Shown here piece by piece: positions 35,901 through 45,373 of a stretch of DNA of 64,000 nucleotides. The translations under genes and the position numbers were made by a program. The DNA is taken from the NCBI RefSeq assembly GCF_014203665.1, contig NZ_JACHJN010000005.1, positions 620,001 to 684,000 on the forward strand, in the 5' to 3' direction. How positions within the stretch are numbered: position 1 is the first letter of the stretch; every line of letters begins with the position of its first letter. The notes beneath the pieces were generated by a model. It was not told the origin of the DNA and made no database searches. It saw nothing but the letters and a program-made list of their open reading frames with translations. This DNA is from Saccharothrix tamanrassetensis (GTDB lineage Bacteria > Actinomycetota > Actinomycetes > Mycobacteriales > Pseudonocardiaceae).

Positions 35901-38595
35901 CACGGCCGAAGCGCACACCGCCGTGCACCGGATGCTGGTGGAGAGCCACCAGGACTTCCTCCGGGCCTCCGAGGCGACGTTCGCGGCCCTGCTGACCGCG
36001 CAGGGCGTCGGGAACGCCGCGTCCCCGACGTCCACCGCGCCGGTTCCGACGGTGGTCCCTCCGGTGGCGGAACCCGCGGTGGCCTTCACCATGCCACCGG
36101 CGCCCACGTCCGTTCCTGCGCCCGTGTCCGCAGCCGAGTCCTCCTCGCCCCCCGGCATCGTCCTCGGCAGCCTGTCCCCGGAGGAGACGGCCGACCTGGT
36201 GCTCTCGGTGGTGGCGGACCGCACCGGCTACCCGGTGGAGGTCCTCGACCTGGACATGGAGCTGGAAGCCGACCTCGGCATCGACTCCATCAAGCGGGTC
36301 GAGATCCTGGCCTCGTTCCGCGACCAGGTCGGGGAGCTGGCCGAGGGGGACATCGCCGAACTGGGGGCCTTGCGGACCCTGCGCGAGGTCATCGACCGGA
36401 TCAACGGCATGGCCGTCGCGGGCGGCGCGGTCGACGCGGTGTCCTGGCAGGCCGTCGAGCCCGTCGCCGACCACGTCGAGCCCGTCGCCGACCACAAGGC
36501 CCTCGGCGCGGATCCCCGGGAAGCCACCAGGCTCGCCGTGCGCATGGTGCCCGTGCCGGCGCCCGACCTGTCCCTCGCCGGTGTCGGCGCCGCCTCGTTC
36601 GTCGTGCTCGACGGTGGTTCCGGGCTCGCCGACGAGGTCGTGGCAGAGCTGAACCGGCACGGTGTCACGGCTCGCGTCGCGGACCGGGTGCCCGACGACG
36701 CCACCGGCGTGGTGCACCTGGCGGGCCTGGCGGCCGTCGGATCACCCGCCGAGGCGCTGGCCCGGCAGCGCGAGGTGTTCACGGCGGCGCGTGTGGTCGC
36801 CGAGCGGTTCACCACCGGGCGCGGCGTGTTCGTGACCGTGCAGGACACCGGCGGCGACTTCGGAACTCGGGCGGACCGGCCGGAACGCGCCTGGCTCGGC
36901 GGTGTCGCCGCGCTGGCCCGCACCGCAGCCGCGGAGTGGCCCACCGCCTCGGTCAAGGCGATCGACTGCGAACGCGGCGACCGGTCCACCGAGGCGGTCG
37001 CGGCGGCCATCGTGGCCGAACTGCTCCGCGGCGGCGGAACACCCGCGGTGGGGCTGCGCGCCGACGGCACGCGCCTCGTCCCGACCGCGGTGCCCGCCCC
37101 GGTCGCCCCGGGGGCCGAAGCCCGGATCACCGAGGACTCCGTGGTCGTCGCCACCGGTGGCGGGCGCGGGGTGACCGCGGCGGCGCTGCGCCGGCTCGCC
37201 GAGACCCACCGGCCCAAGCTCGTGCTGATCGGACGCACGGAGCCGGCCGACGAACCGCCCGGCCTGGCCGACGCGGCCGACGAGGCGGCGCTGACCAGGG
37301 CGCTGGCCGGGCAGGACGACGGGACCACCGCGCCGAAGGAGCTGGCGAGGCGGGCGCGGCGGATCCTCGCCGCACGCGAGGTGCGCGCGACGCTCGCTGC
37401 CCTGGAGCGGGCGGGCAGCCCGGTGCGGTACCTGGCGGTCGACGTGCGCGACGAGGACGCGCTGACCGACGCGCTCGCCGGGGTGCGCCGGGAGTGGGGG
37501 CCGATCACCGGCCTCGTGCACGGCGCGGGCGTGGTCGCCGACAAGCGGATCGTCGACAAGACCGACGCGCAGTACGACCACGTCCTGGACACCAAGGTCG
37601 GCGGGCTGCGCGCGCTGCTCGCGGCGACCCGGACCGACCCGCTCGACCTGGTCGTGCTGTTCTCCTCGGTCGTCGCCGCCACCGGCAACCCCGGCCAGTC
37701 CGACTACGCCGCGGCGAACGAGGTGCTCAACCACGTCGCGAGCGCCGAACAGGCCGAACGGCCGGACGCGCTCGTCCGCGCCATCGCCTGGGGCCCGTGG
37801 GACGGCGGCATGGTCACCCCCGCGCTCGCCCGGCACTTCGACGCCGCCGGCGTGCCGCTGCTCGCCACGGACGCCGGCGCGGAGGCGTTCACCCGGGAAC
37901 TCGCCGCGGGCGGCGACGACACCCGCGTCGTCGTGGTCGCGAGCCCCGACCTGCCCGCACCGCCGGCCGCCCCCGCCGAGGCGCGCGTCACCGGCGCGAC
38001 CCACCCGCACCTGGTCGGGCTCGACGGCCTGCCCCCGGCGCAGGCGCTGACCTGGCTGGCCGGCGCGGCCGTCGACCGGCACCCCGGCCACCGGCTCGCG
38101 CTCCGCGACTTCCGGGTGCTCGGGGGAGTCCCCCTGTCGCGCCTCGACCTGGGCGGCCACGTGTTCACCGCGGTCCGGGCGGGTGACCACCTCGAACTGC
38201 GCGACGACGACCACGTGCCCGTGTTCTCCGCCGAGGTCGCCACCACATCGGACAGCGGGTTCGCGCCCGTCCCCGACGACGTGCGGGAGCAGTCGGACGA
38301 CCCCCGCACACCGGGGTGGCCGCGCGACCTCGGACCGCTCGACGCCGCGGCGGTCGACGGCGCCCTGCGCCTGGCCGCGCGGTGGGCGGAGAGCGAGCTG
38401 GACGGCGCGGCGCGGCTGCTCGGCATCGCCGAGATCCGGGCGGACGGGCCCGGCCGCCGGAAGGTGTCGCGGTGCGTGGTGCACACCGGACGTCCGCACG
38501 GCGCCGGCACGCGGTGCGACGTCGTGCTGCTGTCGGACGACGGTGCGCCGGTGGTGGAACTGCTGGGGGTCGAGTTCGCGCGGCGGCAGGGATGA
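32935..38595 (+). CDS. pfaA: PfaA-like polyene synthase: KS-AT-ACP-KR
   Basis: 1,886 residues. The KS (about 8-460) has Cys206 in DAACASSFAALS, EAHGTGTRAGD and KSQIGHTKATAG. The AT (about 560-880) has FLFPGQGSQHVGMG and Ser670 in GHSFGE. After a Pro-rich linker and helical spacer there is one ACP with Ser1118 in DLGIDSIKRVEIL. The KR (about 1300-1700) has VVATGGGRGVTAAALRR and Tyr1591 in QSDYAAANE. The C-terminus is a degenerate hot-dog/PKS-DH-like segment. Known PfaA proteins carry four to nine tandem ACPs; here there is only one. The GTG at 32935 follows AGGAGGAGAGGCCGCA; upstream residues are unrelated. A 7-residue tandem repeat (EPVADHV) lies near 36457. It should extend malonyl units iteratively together with the next genes. 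Confidence 0.9.
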   Translation: MVDRYRQVPVAVVGVGALLPGEPGSGGYWRTLVHGRDLMVEVPPTRWLVEDHYDPDPLARDKTYAKRGAFLPAVDFDPAAYGVPPRTIEATDSSQLLALLVAEQVLGDLAGTSEPDRERVSVVLGAGGTPLMIQVGGRSQRPVWVKALRESGVAEPLVQEICERISGHYPEWREATFPGGLANVIAGRIANRFDFHGTNHVTDAACASSFAALSTAVSELSLGRADLVLSGGVDTYNNVEMYLCFSKTPALSLTGDCRPFAADADGTMLGEGVAMYALKRLEDAERDCDHVYAVIRGIGTSSDGRGSAIYTPTPQGQARALRRAYQEAGYGPDTVELVEAHGTGTRAGDAAEFAALREVFAESGRDDEQWCALGSVKSQIGHTKATAGAAGLLKAVFALHHRVLPPSIKVERPNPELGLDGSPFHLNTAARPWVRAADHPRRASVSSFGFGGTNFHVTLEEYAPSDASFARRAPRARAVPTELVLISAPTARALTEWTPDPSRPLADTARESQRAFDPGERVRLAVVASDTTDLADKLAQVAAVLDQRPDTSFSLPGGVHCATGEPRPGRIAFLFPGQGSQHVGMGADLAMHSATAQAVWDELGSCRFDDRALHRVVFPPPAFTDDQRASQHDLLTATEWAQPALAVGESALLAVLRGLGLEPDHVAGHSFGELTALHAAGVLDAASLVRLARARGEAMRDAAADAPGAMTAVTATRAEVDTVLESCGGGIWLANHNGPDQFVLSGTTTAIEAAEGKCAAQGITTRRLDASTAFHSPLVAAAARRLERVLGELEIGEPRIPVHGNEDAAPYPTDPEVVRSRIAGHLAAPVLFDRQVEALYEAGVRTFVEVGPGTTLTGLVERILADREHAAVAVQPRGRDGVTGLHDALGRLAVRGVPLDFDELWREYDQRTAHADTPTPALTVPIDGGNRGLRYPPEGGAAALPAPNPPREETPVTPQQPVPPPASSLAAGPAADSGWLAAIESAQRHTAEAHTAVHRMLVESHQDFLRASEATFAALLTAQGVGNAASPTSTAPVPTVVPPVAEPAVAFTMPPAPTSVPAPVSAAESSSPPGIVLGSLSPEETADLVLSVVADRTGYPVEVLDLDMELEADLGIDSIKRVEILASFRDQVGELAEGDIAELGALRTLREVIDRINGMAVAGGAVDAVSWQAVEPVADHVEPVADHKALGADPREATRLAVRMVPVPAPDLSLAGVGAASFVVLDGGSGLADEVVAELNRHGVTARVADRVPDDATGVVHLAGLAAVGSPAEALARQREVFTAARVVAERFTTGRGVFVTVQDTGGDFGTRADRPERAWLGGVAALARTAAAEWPTASVKAIDCERGDRSTEAVAAAIVAELLRGGGTPAVGLRADGTRLVPTAVPAPVAPGAEARITEDSVVVATGGGRGVTAAALRRLAETHRPKLVLIGRTEPADEPPGLADAADEAALTRALAGQDDGTTAPKELARRARRILAAREVRATLAALERAGSPVRYLAVDVRDEDALTDALAGVRREWGPITGLVHGAGVVADKRIVDKTDAQYDHVLDTKVGGLRALLAATRTDPLDLVVLFSSVVAATGNPGQSDYAAANEVLNHVASAEQAERPDALVRAIAWGPWDGGMVTPALARHFDAAGVPLLATDAGAEAFTRELAAGGDDTRVVVVASPDLPAPPAAPAEARVTGATHPHLVGLDGLPPAQALTWLAGAAVDRHPGHRLALRDFRVLGGVPLSRLDLGGHVFTAVRAGDHLELRDDDHVPVFSAEVATTSDSGFAPVPDDVREQSDDPRTPGWPRDLGPLDAAAVDGALRLAARWAESELDGAARLLGIAEIRADGPGRRKVSRCVVHTGRPHGAGTRCDVVLLSDDGAPVVELLGVEFARRQG

Positions 38596-41500
38596 GCGTG
38601 TCCGACCGAACCCCCCTCGGCGCCGACGACACCCCACCGCGCCTGGTCGTGTTCTCGGGTGAGGACCGGCGTGACGTCCTGGCCGCGGTGGACGCCGGGC
38701 GAACCGGCGGGACCGGGCCGGCGAGGCTCGTCGTGGTGGACGACGGCCACGCCGACCGGTCGGCGGCGGCCCGGCGCTGGCTCGCCGAGGGCGGGGTCAA
38801 GCCGCCCCGCGTGCACTACCGCGACCACCCGGTCGACGGCGGGATCGCGTTCGTCTACACCAACGGCTCCGCGGCGGACCCCGGCGGCGGTGTGCTCGAC
38901 CGCATCCGGGCGGCCACCGAGCTGGCCGTCGCGCACACCCGGACGAGCACCTCGCTGGGGCTGGGCCCGCAGGCCGCGATCGGCTACTCGTCGGGCGAGA
39001 CCACCGCGCTGATCGCGCTGGGCGCGTGGCCCGACGCCGAGCGGTTGTACCGGGACGCCCGCGACAGCGGCCTGTTCACCCACGACCTCACCGGCGAGCT
39101 CCGGGCCGTGCGCCGCGCCTGGGCCGCGCTCGGCGTGCCGGGCGAGAGCTGGGCGACCTACCTGGTCACCCTGCCCGCCGACCGGGTGCGGGACGCGTTG
39201 GCGGGTGAACGCGCGGTGCACCTGATGGCCGTCAACGCCCCCGACGTGTGCGTCATCGGCGGCGAGGCGCGGGCGTGCGCCGACGTGGTGCGCGGGCTCG
39301 GTCCCGCCAACACCGTCCGCGTGGACTACGACCTGGCCGCCCACGCGCCCGAGCTGGCCGAGGTCCGCGACCGCTGGCGGGCCCTGCACCTGCGCCCCAC
39401 CACCCCGGTGCCGGGCGTCCGGTTCTACAGCGGCGCCACCACCGACTGGTACGAGGCGACCGCCGAGGCCGCCGCCGACGCGGTCACCGCGCAAGCCCTG
39501 GGCACCGTCGACTTCGCCGGCACCGTCGAGCGGGCCTGGGCCGACGGGGTGCGGGTGTTCGTCGAGCACGGTCCGCGCGCGCTGTGCACGGGGTGGGCCA
39601 AGCGGGTGCTCGCCGGACGCGAGCACGTCGCGGTCGCCTGGGACGCCGGGGCGGGCGGCGCGGTCGACCGGGCACGCGACGCGGTCGCCGAACTCGTCGC
39701 CGCAGGCGTCCGCGTGCGTGCGGAGCACCTGTTCGGCGGCGGGATCGCGACCCGGCCGGGAATCGACCCGCGGGTGGTGCTGCCGCCCGCGCCCGAGCTG
39801 CCACCGGTCGTCCTCTCCGCCGGCCGGGCGCGGTCGGCGCAGGGGCAGGCGGTCCTGGCCGAGCACCACGCGCGGCTCGTCGCGACCCACCGGGACGTGC
39901 TCGCCGCCCACGTCGAGTCGCACCAGGCGTTCCTCGCGGTCCGGCAGGCCCAGGTGACCGCCCTCCGCCAGGTCGCCCCTGCCCTTATCCCTGTCGCTGC
40001 CCGGCAGGCTCCCACCCGCCCGAGCTTCGACCGCGCGCAGTTGGAACGCCTGGCCACCGGACCGATCTCGGACGTGCTCGGGCCGCGCTTCGCCGCGCCG
40101 GCCGGCCGCGCGGTGCGGACGAGCCTCCCCGCGCCCCCGATGCTGATCCTCGACCGGGTCCTGGACCTCGACGCCGAGCCCGCCGCCCTGGTGACGCCGA
40201 GCGCGCGGCCCTCGGGCACCATCAGCACGGAGACCGACGTGCGGCTGGACGGCTGGTACCTCGATCCCGCGGGGCGGATGCCCGCCGGACTCGCGGTCGA
40301 GGTCGTGCAGTCGATCGCGTTGCTGGCCGGGTGGCTGGGCGCCGACCTGCGCGTGGACGGCGACCGGGTGTTCCGGCTGCTCGGGCTCGAGGTGACGCAC
40401 CACGGCGAAGCGCCGCGCGCGGGGGAGACGCTGCGCCACCACGTCACCGTCGACCGCTTCGTCGAGCACGACGGCGTGCTCCTGTTCTCCTTCCGCTGCG
40501 ACGGCTCGGTCGGCGGTGAACCCCGCCTGACCATCCGCAACGGCCAGGCCGGGTTCTTCAGCCGCGCCGAACTCGACGCCGCCGGCGGCGTCCGGTGGAG
40601 CCCGGCGGACCTGGAGCCGGCCGACGACCACCGACCCGGTCCACCACAGGGGCGCCGCGGCTTCACGGCCGAGCAGGTCCGCGCCTTCGCCGACGGGCGA
40701 CCGGCGGACTGCTTCGGTCCCGACTGGGCGTGGACCCGGTCGCACGTGCGCACACCCCGGGTCGAAGGCGGCCGGGCGCTCATGCTCCACGAGGTCGTCG
40801 ACCTCGACCCGGCGGGAGGTCCCCTCGGCCGCGGCTACCTCAAGGCCCGGGCGTCGATCAGTCCCGACGACTGGTACTTCGCCGGGCACTTCCCCGGCGA
40901 CCCCTGCATGCCCGCCAGCCTCATGCTCCAGGGCGGATTTCAGGCCATCGCCTTCCACCTCGCCGGCCTGGGGTTCACGGTCCGCCGCGACGGCTGGCGG
41001 TTCGCCCCGGTCACCGACCTCGCCACCACCGTCCGCTGCCGCGGGCAGGCCACCCCGCGCAACGCGGAGATCGTCTACGAGGTCTTCGTCCGAGCCGTGC
41101 GCGCGCAGCCCGTCCCGACGGTGCACGCGGACCTGCTCGTCACGGTGGACGGGATCAAGGCCCTCCACGCCGCCGACGTCGGTGTGCGGCTGGTGCCCGA
41201 CTGGCCGCTGGACCACTGGCGGCACCTCGGACCTCCCCGTGTGCAGACGACGGGTCGGCCCGTGCCCCTGGAACAGCTCGGCGGGCTCGTCGGGCACCGC
41301 GAGCGGGTCGCCGTGGCCACCGTGAACGGGGTGGCGCTGGACCACGCGGCCGTGCTGGCCTGCGCGTGGGGCAATCCCGGCGCGGTGAACAGCCTGGCCG
41401 GGGACGTCGACGGCACCGCCCACCTCGCGCGGCTGCCCGGACCGCCGTTCCTGTTCATCAGCCGGGTCGTCGCCGTGCAGGGCGGGCTCGGGAGCATGGC

Positions 41501-43556
41501 GGCCGGGGCGTCGGTCGTCGTGGAGTACGACGTGCCGGACGAGGTGTGGTACTTCGAGCAGAACGACCACCCGGTCATGCCCCTGGCGGTGCTCATGGAA
41601 GTGGCGCTGCAACCGTGCGGGTGGCTGGCCGGCTTCACCACCGGCGTGCACAACGTCGGCCTGCGCTACCGCAACCTCGACGGCGCCGGCACGGTCACCG
41701 GCGAGATCGGTCCCGACACCCGGACCGTGCGGACCCACGTCGAACTGGTGTCCCTGTTCCGCCTCGGCGGCGTCATCATGACCGGGTTCACGGTGCGCTG
41801 CCTCGCCGACGGCGTGCCGGTCTTCACCACCGACCCCGTTTTCGGGTTCTTCCCGGACGCGGCGTTCGACGACCAGCGCGGGCTGCCCGTGACCGACGCC
41901 GACCGCCGGCGCGTCGAGGCGCCGGGCGACCACGCCGTCGACCTGACCGTCGACGCGCCGCGCGGGATGCCCGGTCCGATGCTGCTGATGCCCGACCGGA
42001 TCACCGACCACCGCCCGACCGGCGGCGCAGCCGGGCTGGGCGCGCTGCGTGCCGAGATCGACGTGGACCCCGGCGCGTGGTACTTCAAGGCGCACTTCTT
42101 CACCGATCCCGTCCAACCCGGCTCCCTCGGTGTCGAGGCGATGGCCCAACTGCTGCGCTACCACCTGATCCGCGGTGGCGCGGACCTGCCGCCGGGCACC
42201 CGCTTCGAACCGGTGCTGCCGGGTCGTGAGGTGAAGTGGAAGTACCGGGGCCAGGTCACCCCCGACAGCAGGCTGGTCACGGTCGAGGTCGAGGTCCGGG
42301 AAGCCGGCGAGGACGAACGCGGTCGCTACGTGGTGGGCGACGCCTCGCTGTGGTGCGACGGCCTGCGCATCTACGAGGTCACCGGGCTCGGTGTCCGGGC
42401 GGTCGCCGGGGACCGCCCGGAGGTGGTCGACCAGGTGCTCGACCCGGAGGTCGACACGTGGGTGCGGGCGCACACCCCGACCTGGACCACCCCGGTCCTG
42501 CCGTTGGCGTCCGTGCTGGACCGCCTCGCCGCCGCGGCCGCCGTGCGCACGGGTCGCGAGGTGGTCGGTGTCCGCGACCTGCTGGTGCACCGCTGGATCG
42601 CCGTGCCGGGCCCGCTGCGGCTGCGGACGGAGGCGACGCCCGGACCCGACGGGGTAAGCACGCGGCTGCTGCTGGCCCGCGACGGCGGCTTCGACGAGGT
42701 GGCGCGGGCGGTGGTGCTCGTGGACGAGGCGCCCGCCCGTCCCGAGCCGTTGGCGCTGCCCGCCGACCTGGAGCTCCAGCCCGACATCTACGAGTCCGCC
42801 CACCAGTTCCACGGCCCCGAGTTCCACTACATCACCGCCTGGTGGGTGGGCGCGAACGGCGCGCGTGCGCTGCTGGACATCGGCCGCGGCCGGGTGCCGC
42901 GCGGGCAGCTGCACCAAGGGGTGCTCGACGCGGCGTTGCAGGCCGTGCCGAGCTTCATGCTCAGCCGCTGGACCCCGGCCGCCGCGGGGAAGGTGGCGAT
43001 CCCGCGCCGGGTCGTCGAACTGGACCTGTGCGACCCGGTCCCCGACAGCGGGACCGCGGAGGTCCGCATCAGGTGGGCGGGCTTCGACGGGGGGAACGAG
43101 TCGTGCCCGGTGTTCGACGTGCAGCTGCTGGTGGAGGGACGGGTGGCGGTGCGGATGCGCCAGGCGAGCGTGCTGGTCCCGGCCGGCAGGTACGAGCGGT
43201 GCACGCCCCGCCGGGTCCGGGACTTCGCGTTGCGGCGCTCGGTCGAGCCGCTCGGCCCGGCCCGCTCCGAGGGCGACCGGACCGTGCTCACCGCCGGCGA
43301 ACTCGCGTTGTGGGAAGGACTGCCCGGCACTGCGGCCCGGGTGTTCGACCTGCCGACCGGTCGGGTGCGCGACCACTTGGCGCTCCTGGCGGTCAAGGAG
43401 CACGTGGGGCGGTTGGTGGCGGTCCACCCGTCCGCGGTCGCGGTGAGCGCGGACCTGCGCACCGCCACCGTGCCCGGCGATCCCCGCGCACACCGGGTCG
43501 AGGTGACCCGGGCCGGTGGCGTGGTCACCGTCCGCTCGGCGGGAGGAGCGTCGTGA
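38592..43556 (+). CDS. PfaC-like protein: AT-DH-DH, without KS-CLF
   Basis: 1,654 residues, coupled to pfaA by ATGA. The N-terminus (1-420) is an acyltransferase-like domain (Ser133 in IGYSSGETTALIALGAW, EHGPRALCTGWAKRVL). Two FabA-type double-hot-dog dehydratases follow. DH1 has the inactive half WYLDPAGRMPAGLAVEVVQ and the active half WYFAGHFPGDPCMPASLM (His766). DH2 has WYFEQNDHPVMPLAVLMEVA and WYFKAHFFTDPVQPGSLG (His1168). FabA-type DHs allow the isomerisation that gives skipped double bonds in PUFA synthases. A C-terminal PKS-DH-like half contains HQGVLDAALQAV. Canonical PfaC starts with a KS-CLF pair; that is absent here, and the AT resembles the one that follows CLF in long Pfa3-type proteins. 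The gene is intact with no frameshift. Confidence 0.88.
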   Translation: MSVSDRTPLGADDTPPRLVVFSGEDRRDVLAAVDAGRTGGTGPARLVVVDDGHADRSAAARRWLAEGGVKPPRVHYRDHPVDGGIAFVYTNGSAADPGGGVLDRIRAATELAVAHTRTSTSLGLGPQAAIGYSSGETTALIALGAWPDAERLYRDARDSGLFTHDLTGELRAVRRAWAALGVPGESWATYLVTLPADRVRDALAGERAVHLMAVNAPDVCVIGGEARACADVVRGLGPANTVRVDYDLAAHAPELAEVRDRWRALHLRPTTPVPGVRFYSGATTDWYEATAEAAADAVTAQALGTVDFAGTVERAWADGVRVFVEHGPRALCTGWAKRVLAGREHVAVAWDAGAGGAVDRARDAVAELVAAGVRVRAEHLFGGGIATRPGIDPRVVLPPAPELPPVVLSAGRARSAQGQAVLAEHHARLVATHRDVLAAHVESHQAFLAVRQAQVTALRQVAPALIPVAARQAPTRPSFDRAQLERLATGPISDVLGPRFAAPAGRAVRTSLPAPPMLILDRVLDLDAEPAALVTPSARPSGTISTETDVRLDGWYLDPAGRMPAGLAVEVVQSIALLAGWLGADLRVDGDRVFRLLGLEVTHHGEAPRAGETLRHHVTVDRFVEHDGVLLFSFRCDGSVGGEPRLTIRNGQAGFFSRAELDAAGGVRWSPADLEPADDHRPGPPQGRRGFTAEQVRAFADGRPADCFGPDWAWTRSHVRTPRVEGGRALMLHEVVDLDPAGGPLGRGYLKARASISPDDWYFAGHFPGDPCMPASLMLQGGFQAIAFHLAGLGFTVRRDGWRFAPVTDLATTVRCRGQATPRNAEIVYEVFVRAVRAQPVPTVHADLLVTVDGIKALHAADVGVRLVPDWPLDHWRHLGPPRVQTTGRPVPLEQLGGLVGHRERVAVATVNGVALDHAAVLACAWGNPGAVNSLAGDVDGTAHLARLPGPPFLFISRVVAVQGGLGSMAAGASVVVEYDVPDEVWYFEQNDHPVMPLAVLMEVALQPCGWLAGFTTGVHNVGLRYRNLDGAGTVTGEIGPDTRTVRTHVELVSLFRLGGVIMTGFTVRCLADGVPVFTTDPVFGFFPDAAFDDQRGLPVTDADRRRVEAPGDHAVDLTVDAPRGMPGPMLLMPDRITDHRPTGGAAGLGALRAEIDVDPGAWYFKAHFFTDPVQPGSLGVEAMAQLLRYHLIRGGADLPPGTRFEPVLPGREVKWKYRGQVTPDSRLVTVEVEVREAGEDERGRYVVGDASLWCDGLRIYEVTGLGVRAVAGDRPEVVDQVLDPEVDTWVRAHTPTWTTPVLPLASVLDRLAAAAAVRTGREVVGVRDLLVHRWIAVPGPLRLRTEATPGPDGVSTRLLLARDGGFDEVARAVVLVDEAPARPEPLALPADLELQPDIYESAHQFHGPEFHYITAWWVGANGARALLDIGRGRVPRGQLHQGVLDAALQAVPSFMLSRWTPAAAGKVAIPRRVVELDLCDPVPDSGTAEVRIRWAGFDGGNESCPVFDVQLLVEGRVAVRMRQASVLVPAGRYERCTPRRVRDFALRRSVEPLGPARSEGDRTVLTAGELALWEGLPGTAARVFDLPTGRVRDHLALLAVKEHVGRLVAVHPSAVAVSADLRTATVPGDPRAHRVEVTRAGGVVTVRSAGGAS

Positions 43557-45373
43557 CGCCCGGAACCGCCAGGTGGTCTGTGCTCGGCCTGGGAGTGCAC
43601 ACCGCCGGGTTCGCCGCGCTCGACGCCTTCGAGCACGCGCTGTCCGAGGGGACCGCCGACATCGTCGGCACCGTCGACGACCGCGACAAGGCCGGAGTCC
43701 TCGCGGTCGAGCAGGCCGTCGGCGACGCGACCGGCGTCCCGGTGATTCCCGTGGACCGGGTGATCGCCGCGCTCGACCGGGTACGCGACGACGGCGCGGT
43801 GCTGTGCGCCTCCGGCGACTTCGGCGCGGTCGCGCTGCACGTGGCGCCGGGCGCCAGGCCCGACGCCTACGCCATCCTCGAAGCCGCACCGACCGGGGCG
43901 GCTGCCACCCCGGAGTTGTCCGCGGGCGTCGGTGGCGAACCGGTGGCGGTCGTGCGGGCGGTCCTGTGCCTGCACCACCACCACCTGCCGTCGGCCCGGG
44001 GCGGCATGCGACTGTGGATCGGGTCGCGGCGCACCGCCGTCGTCGGCGACGTGCTGCTGTCGGCCACCGCCCGACCCGTGCGGACTTCCTGGCACCGCGC
44101 CACCTCGCTGGCGCTGCTGCCGGTGTGCGGTCGTGACGCGGCCGACCTGGGCCGGACCCTCGTCGGCATCAGGGACGCGGTGGCCGCCGGTGCGGACGTG
44201 GTCGACCTCGCCCGACGTCGTGCCGGCGACCTGCCGTCCGCCCGGCTGCGCGCCGTCCTGTGCGTCACCCCCGCGACGGTCGCACGGGAACTCGACCGGG
44301 CGGCGTCCACCCTGCCCGCCGTGGTCGGCGGGGGAGCCGACTGGTCCACCCCGGCCGGCAGCTTCTGCGCCACCGCCCCGATCGGCCCGGACCGGGGCGT
44401 GGCCCTGGTCTACCCGGGCATGTTCAGCTCCTACGCGGGCGGCAGCCGGGAACTGCTGCGCTGCTTCCCCGACCTGATCCCGGGCCTGGACGCGGTGACC
44501 GACGACTCGGCCCGGTACCGCCCCGAGCACGAGGCGGTCGGCCTCCTGGAAGGGGAAGACACGGACGACGTGCTGGCGCGCACCCTGGCGGCCCAGTTCA
44601 GCGGCGCGGCGCAGACCGAGGCGCTGCGCGGCCTGCTGCCCGGCAGCCGGTTCGGCGCCCTCGGCTACAGCCTCGGCGAGATCAGCATGGCCGTCGCCAC
44701 CGGCCGCCGGTCGTGGCGGGCGCCAGACCTGGGACAGGCCCTCGACGTGGTGGCCTCCTACCAGGCGCCGGACCCACGGTCGTGGGGGTCGCGGGTCGTC
44801 CTCGCCACCGCGGACGACGTGCGGCGGCTGCTGCCCCGGTTCGCCGGCGTCCACCTCACGCACGTCAACACCCCCGAGGAAGTCGTCATCGCGGGCGACC
44901 CGCGGCGGTGCCGGGCGCTCGCCGACGAACTGGGCCGACCGAGCATCGCCACCGCCCGCAGCCACCTGTTCCACACACCGCTGTTCGACTCCCACCGCAT
45001 GGCACCCCTGTTCCGGGGGGACGACGGGGCCGGCTGGGGAGCGGAGGTGTTCACCGGACTGCGCGCCCGGCTCCTCGACGGACCGATCCGGGACGACCTG
45101 CTCGACGGCCTGCGGTCCACACTGGACTTCCCCCGCCTCGTCCGCGCGGCCTACGTGCGCGGCTACCGCTACTTCATCGAGGTGGGCGCGGGTGGGACGA
45201 CGTCGACCTGGATCGCCTCCACCCTCCGCGGCCGGCCCCACGTCGCGGAGAGCGTGGAACGACGCGGCGCGGCCGGTGCCGCCGGCGCGGCCAGGCTGTT
45301 CGCCCGACTCATCAGCCACGGCGCACCGATCGACCCCACGCCGTTCCTACCGACCCATCGGGAGCACCCGTGA
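43553..45373 (+). CDS. PfaB-like protein: thiolase remnant plus acyltransferase
   Basis: 606 residues; the GTG at 43553 overlaps the previous stop (GTGA) and follows GGGAGGAGCG. The first 280 residues look like a truncated, non-catalytic ketosynthase/CLF remnant (VRAVLCLHHHHLPSARGG resembles the KS LALHHRVLPPS region; no active-site Cys block). Residues 290-600 form an acyltransferase (LVYPGMFSSYAGGSRELL, Ser373 in LGYSLGEISMA, FIEVGAGGTTSTWI). PfaB proteins have this layout and influence final chain length in marine PUFA synthases. Here it may also act as the off-loading acyltransferase to the downstream ACP or to OleA (inference). Confidence 0.8.
   Translation: MTPGTARWSVLGLGVHTAGFAALDAFEHALSEGTADIVGTVDDRDKAGVLAVEQAVGDATGVPVIPVDRVIAALDRVRDDGAVLCASGDFGAVALHVAPGARPDAYAILEAAPTGAAATPELSAGVGGEPVAVVRAVLCLHHHHLPSARGGMRLWIGSRRTAVVGDVLLSATARPVRTSWHRATSLALLPVCGRDAADLGRTLVGIRDAVAAGADVVDLARRRAGDLPSARLRAVLCVTPATVARELDRAASTLPAVVGGGADWSTPAGSFCATAPIGPDRGVALVYPGMFSSYAGGSRELLRCFPDLIPGLDAVTDDSARYRPEHEAVGLLEGEDTDDVLARTLAAQFSGAAQTEALRGLLPGSRFGALGYSLGEISMAVATGRRSWRAPDLGQALDVVASYQAPDPRSWGSRVVLATADDVRRLLPRFAGVHLTHVNTPEEVVIAGDPRRCRALADELGRPSIATARSHLFHTPLFDSHRMAPLFRGDDGAGWGAEVFTGLRARLLDGPIRDDLLDGLRSTLDFPRLVRAAYVRGYRYFIEVGAGGTTSTWIASTLRGRPHVAESVERRGAAGAAGAARLFARLISHGAPIDPTPFLPTHREHP

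Noticed and set aside
37704..43889. Very long open frame on the minus strand (over 2,000 codons) opposite the pfa genes
   Set aside because: It is the high-GC antisense shadow of pfaA and the PfaC-like gene: Arg/His/Pro-rich with no domain, while the plus strand carries clear KS, KR, DH and ACP motifs.
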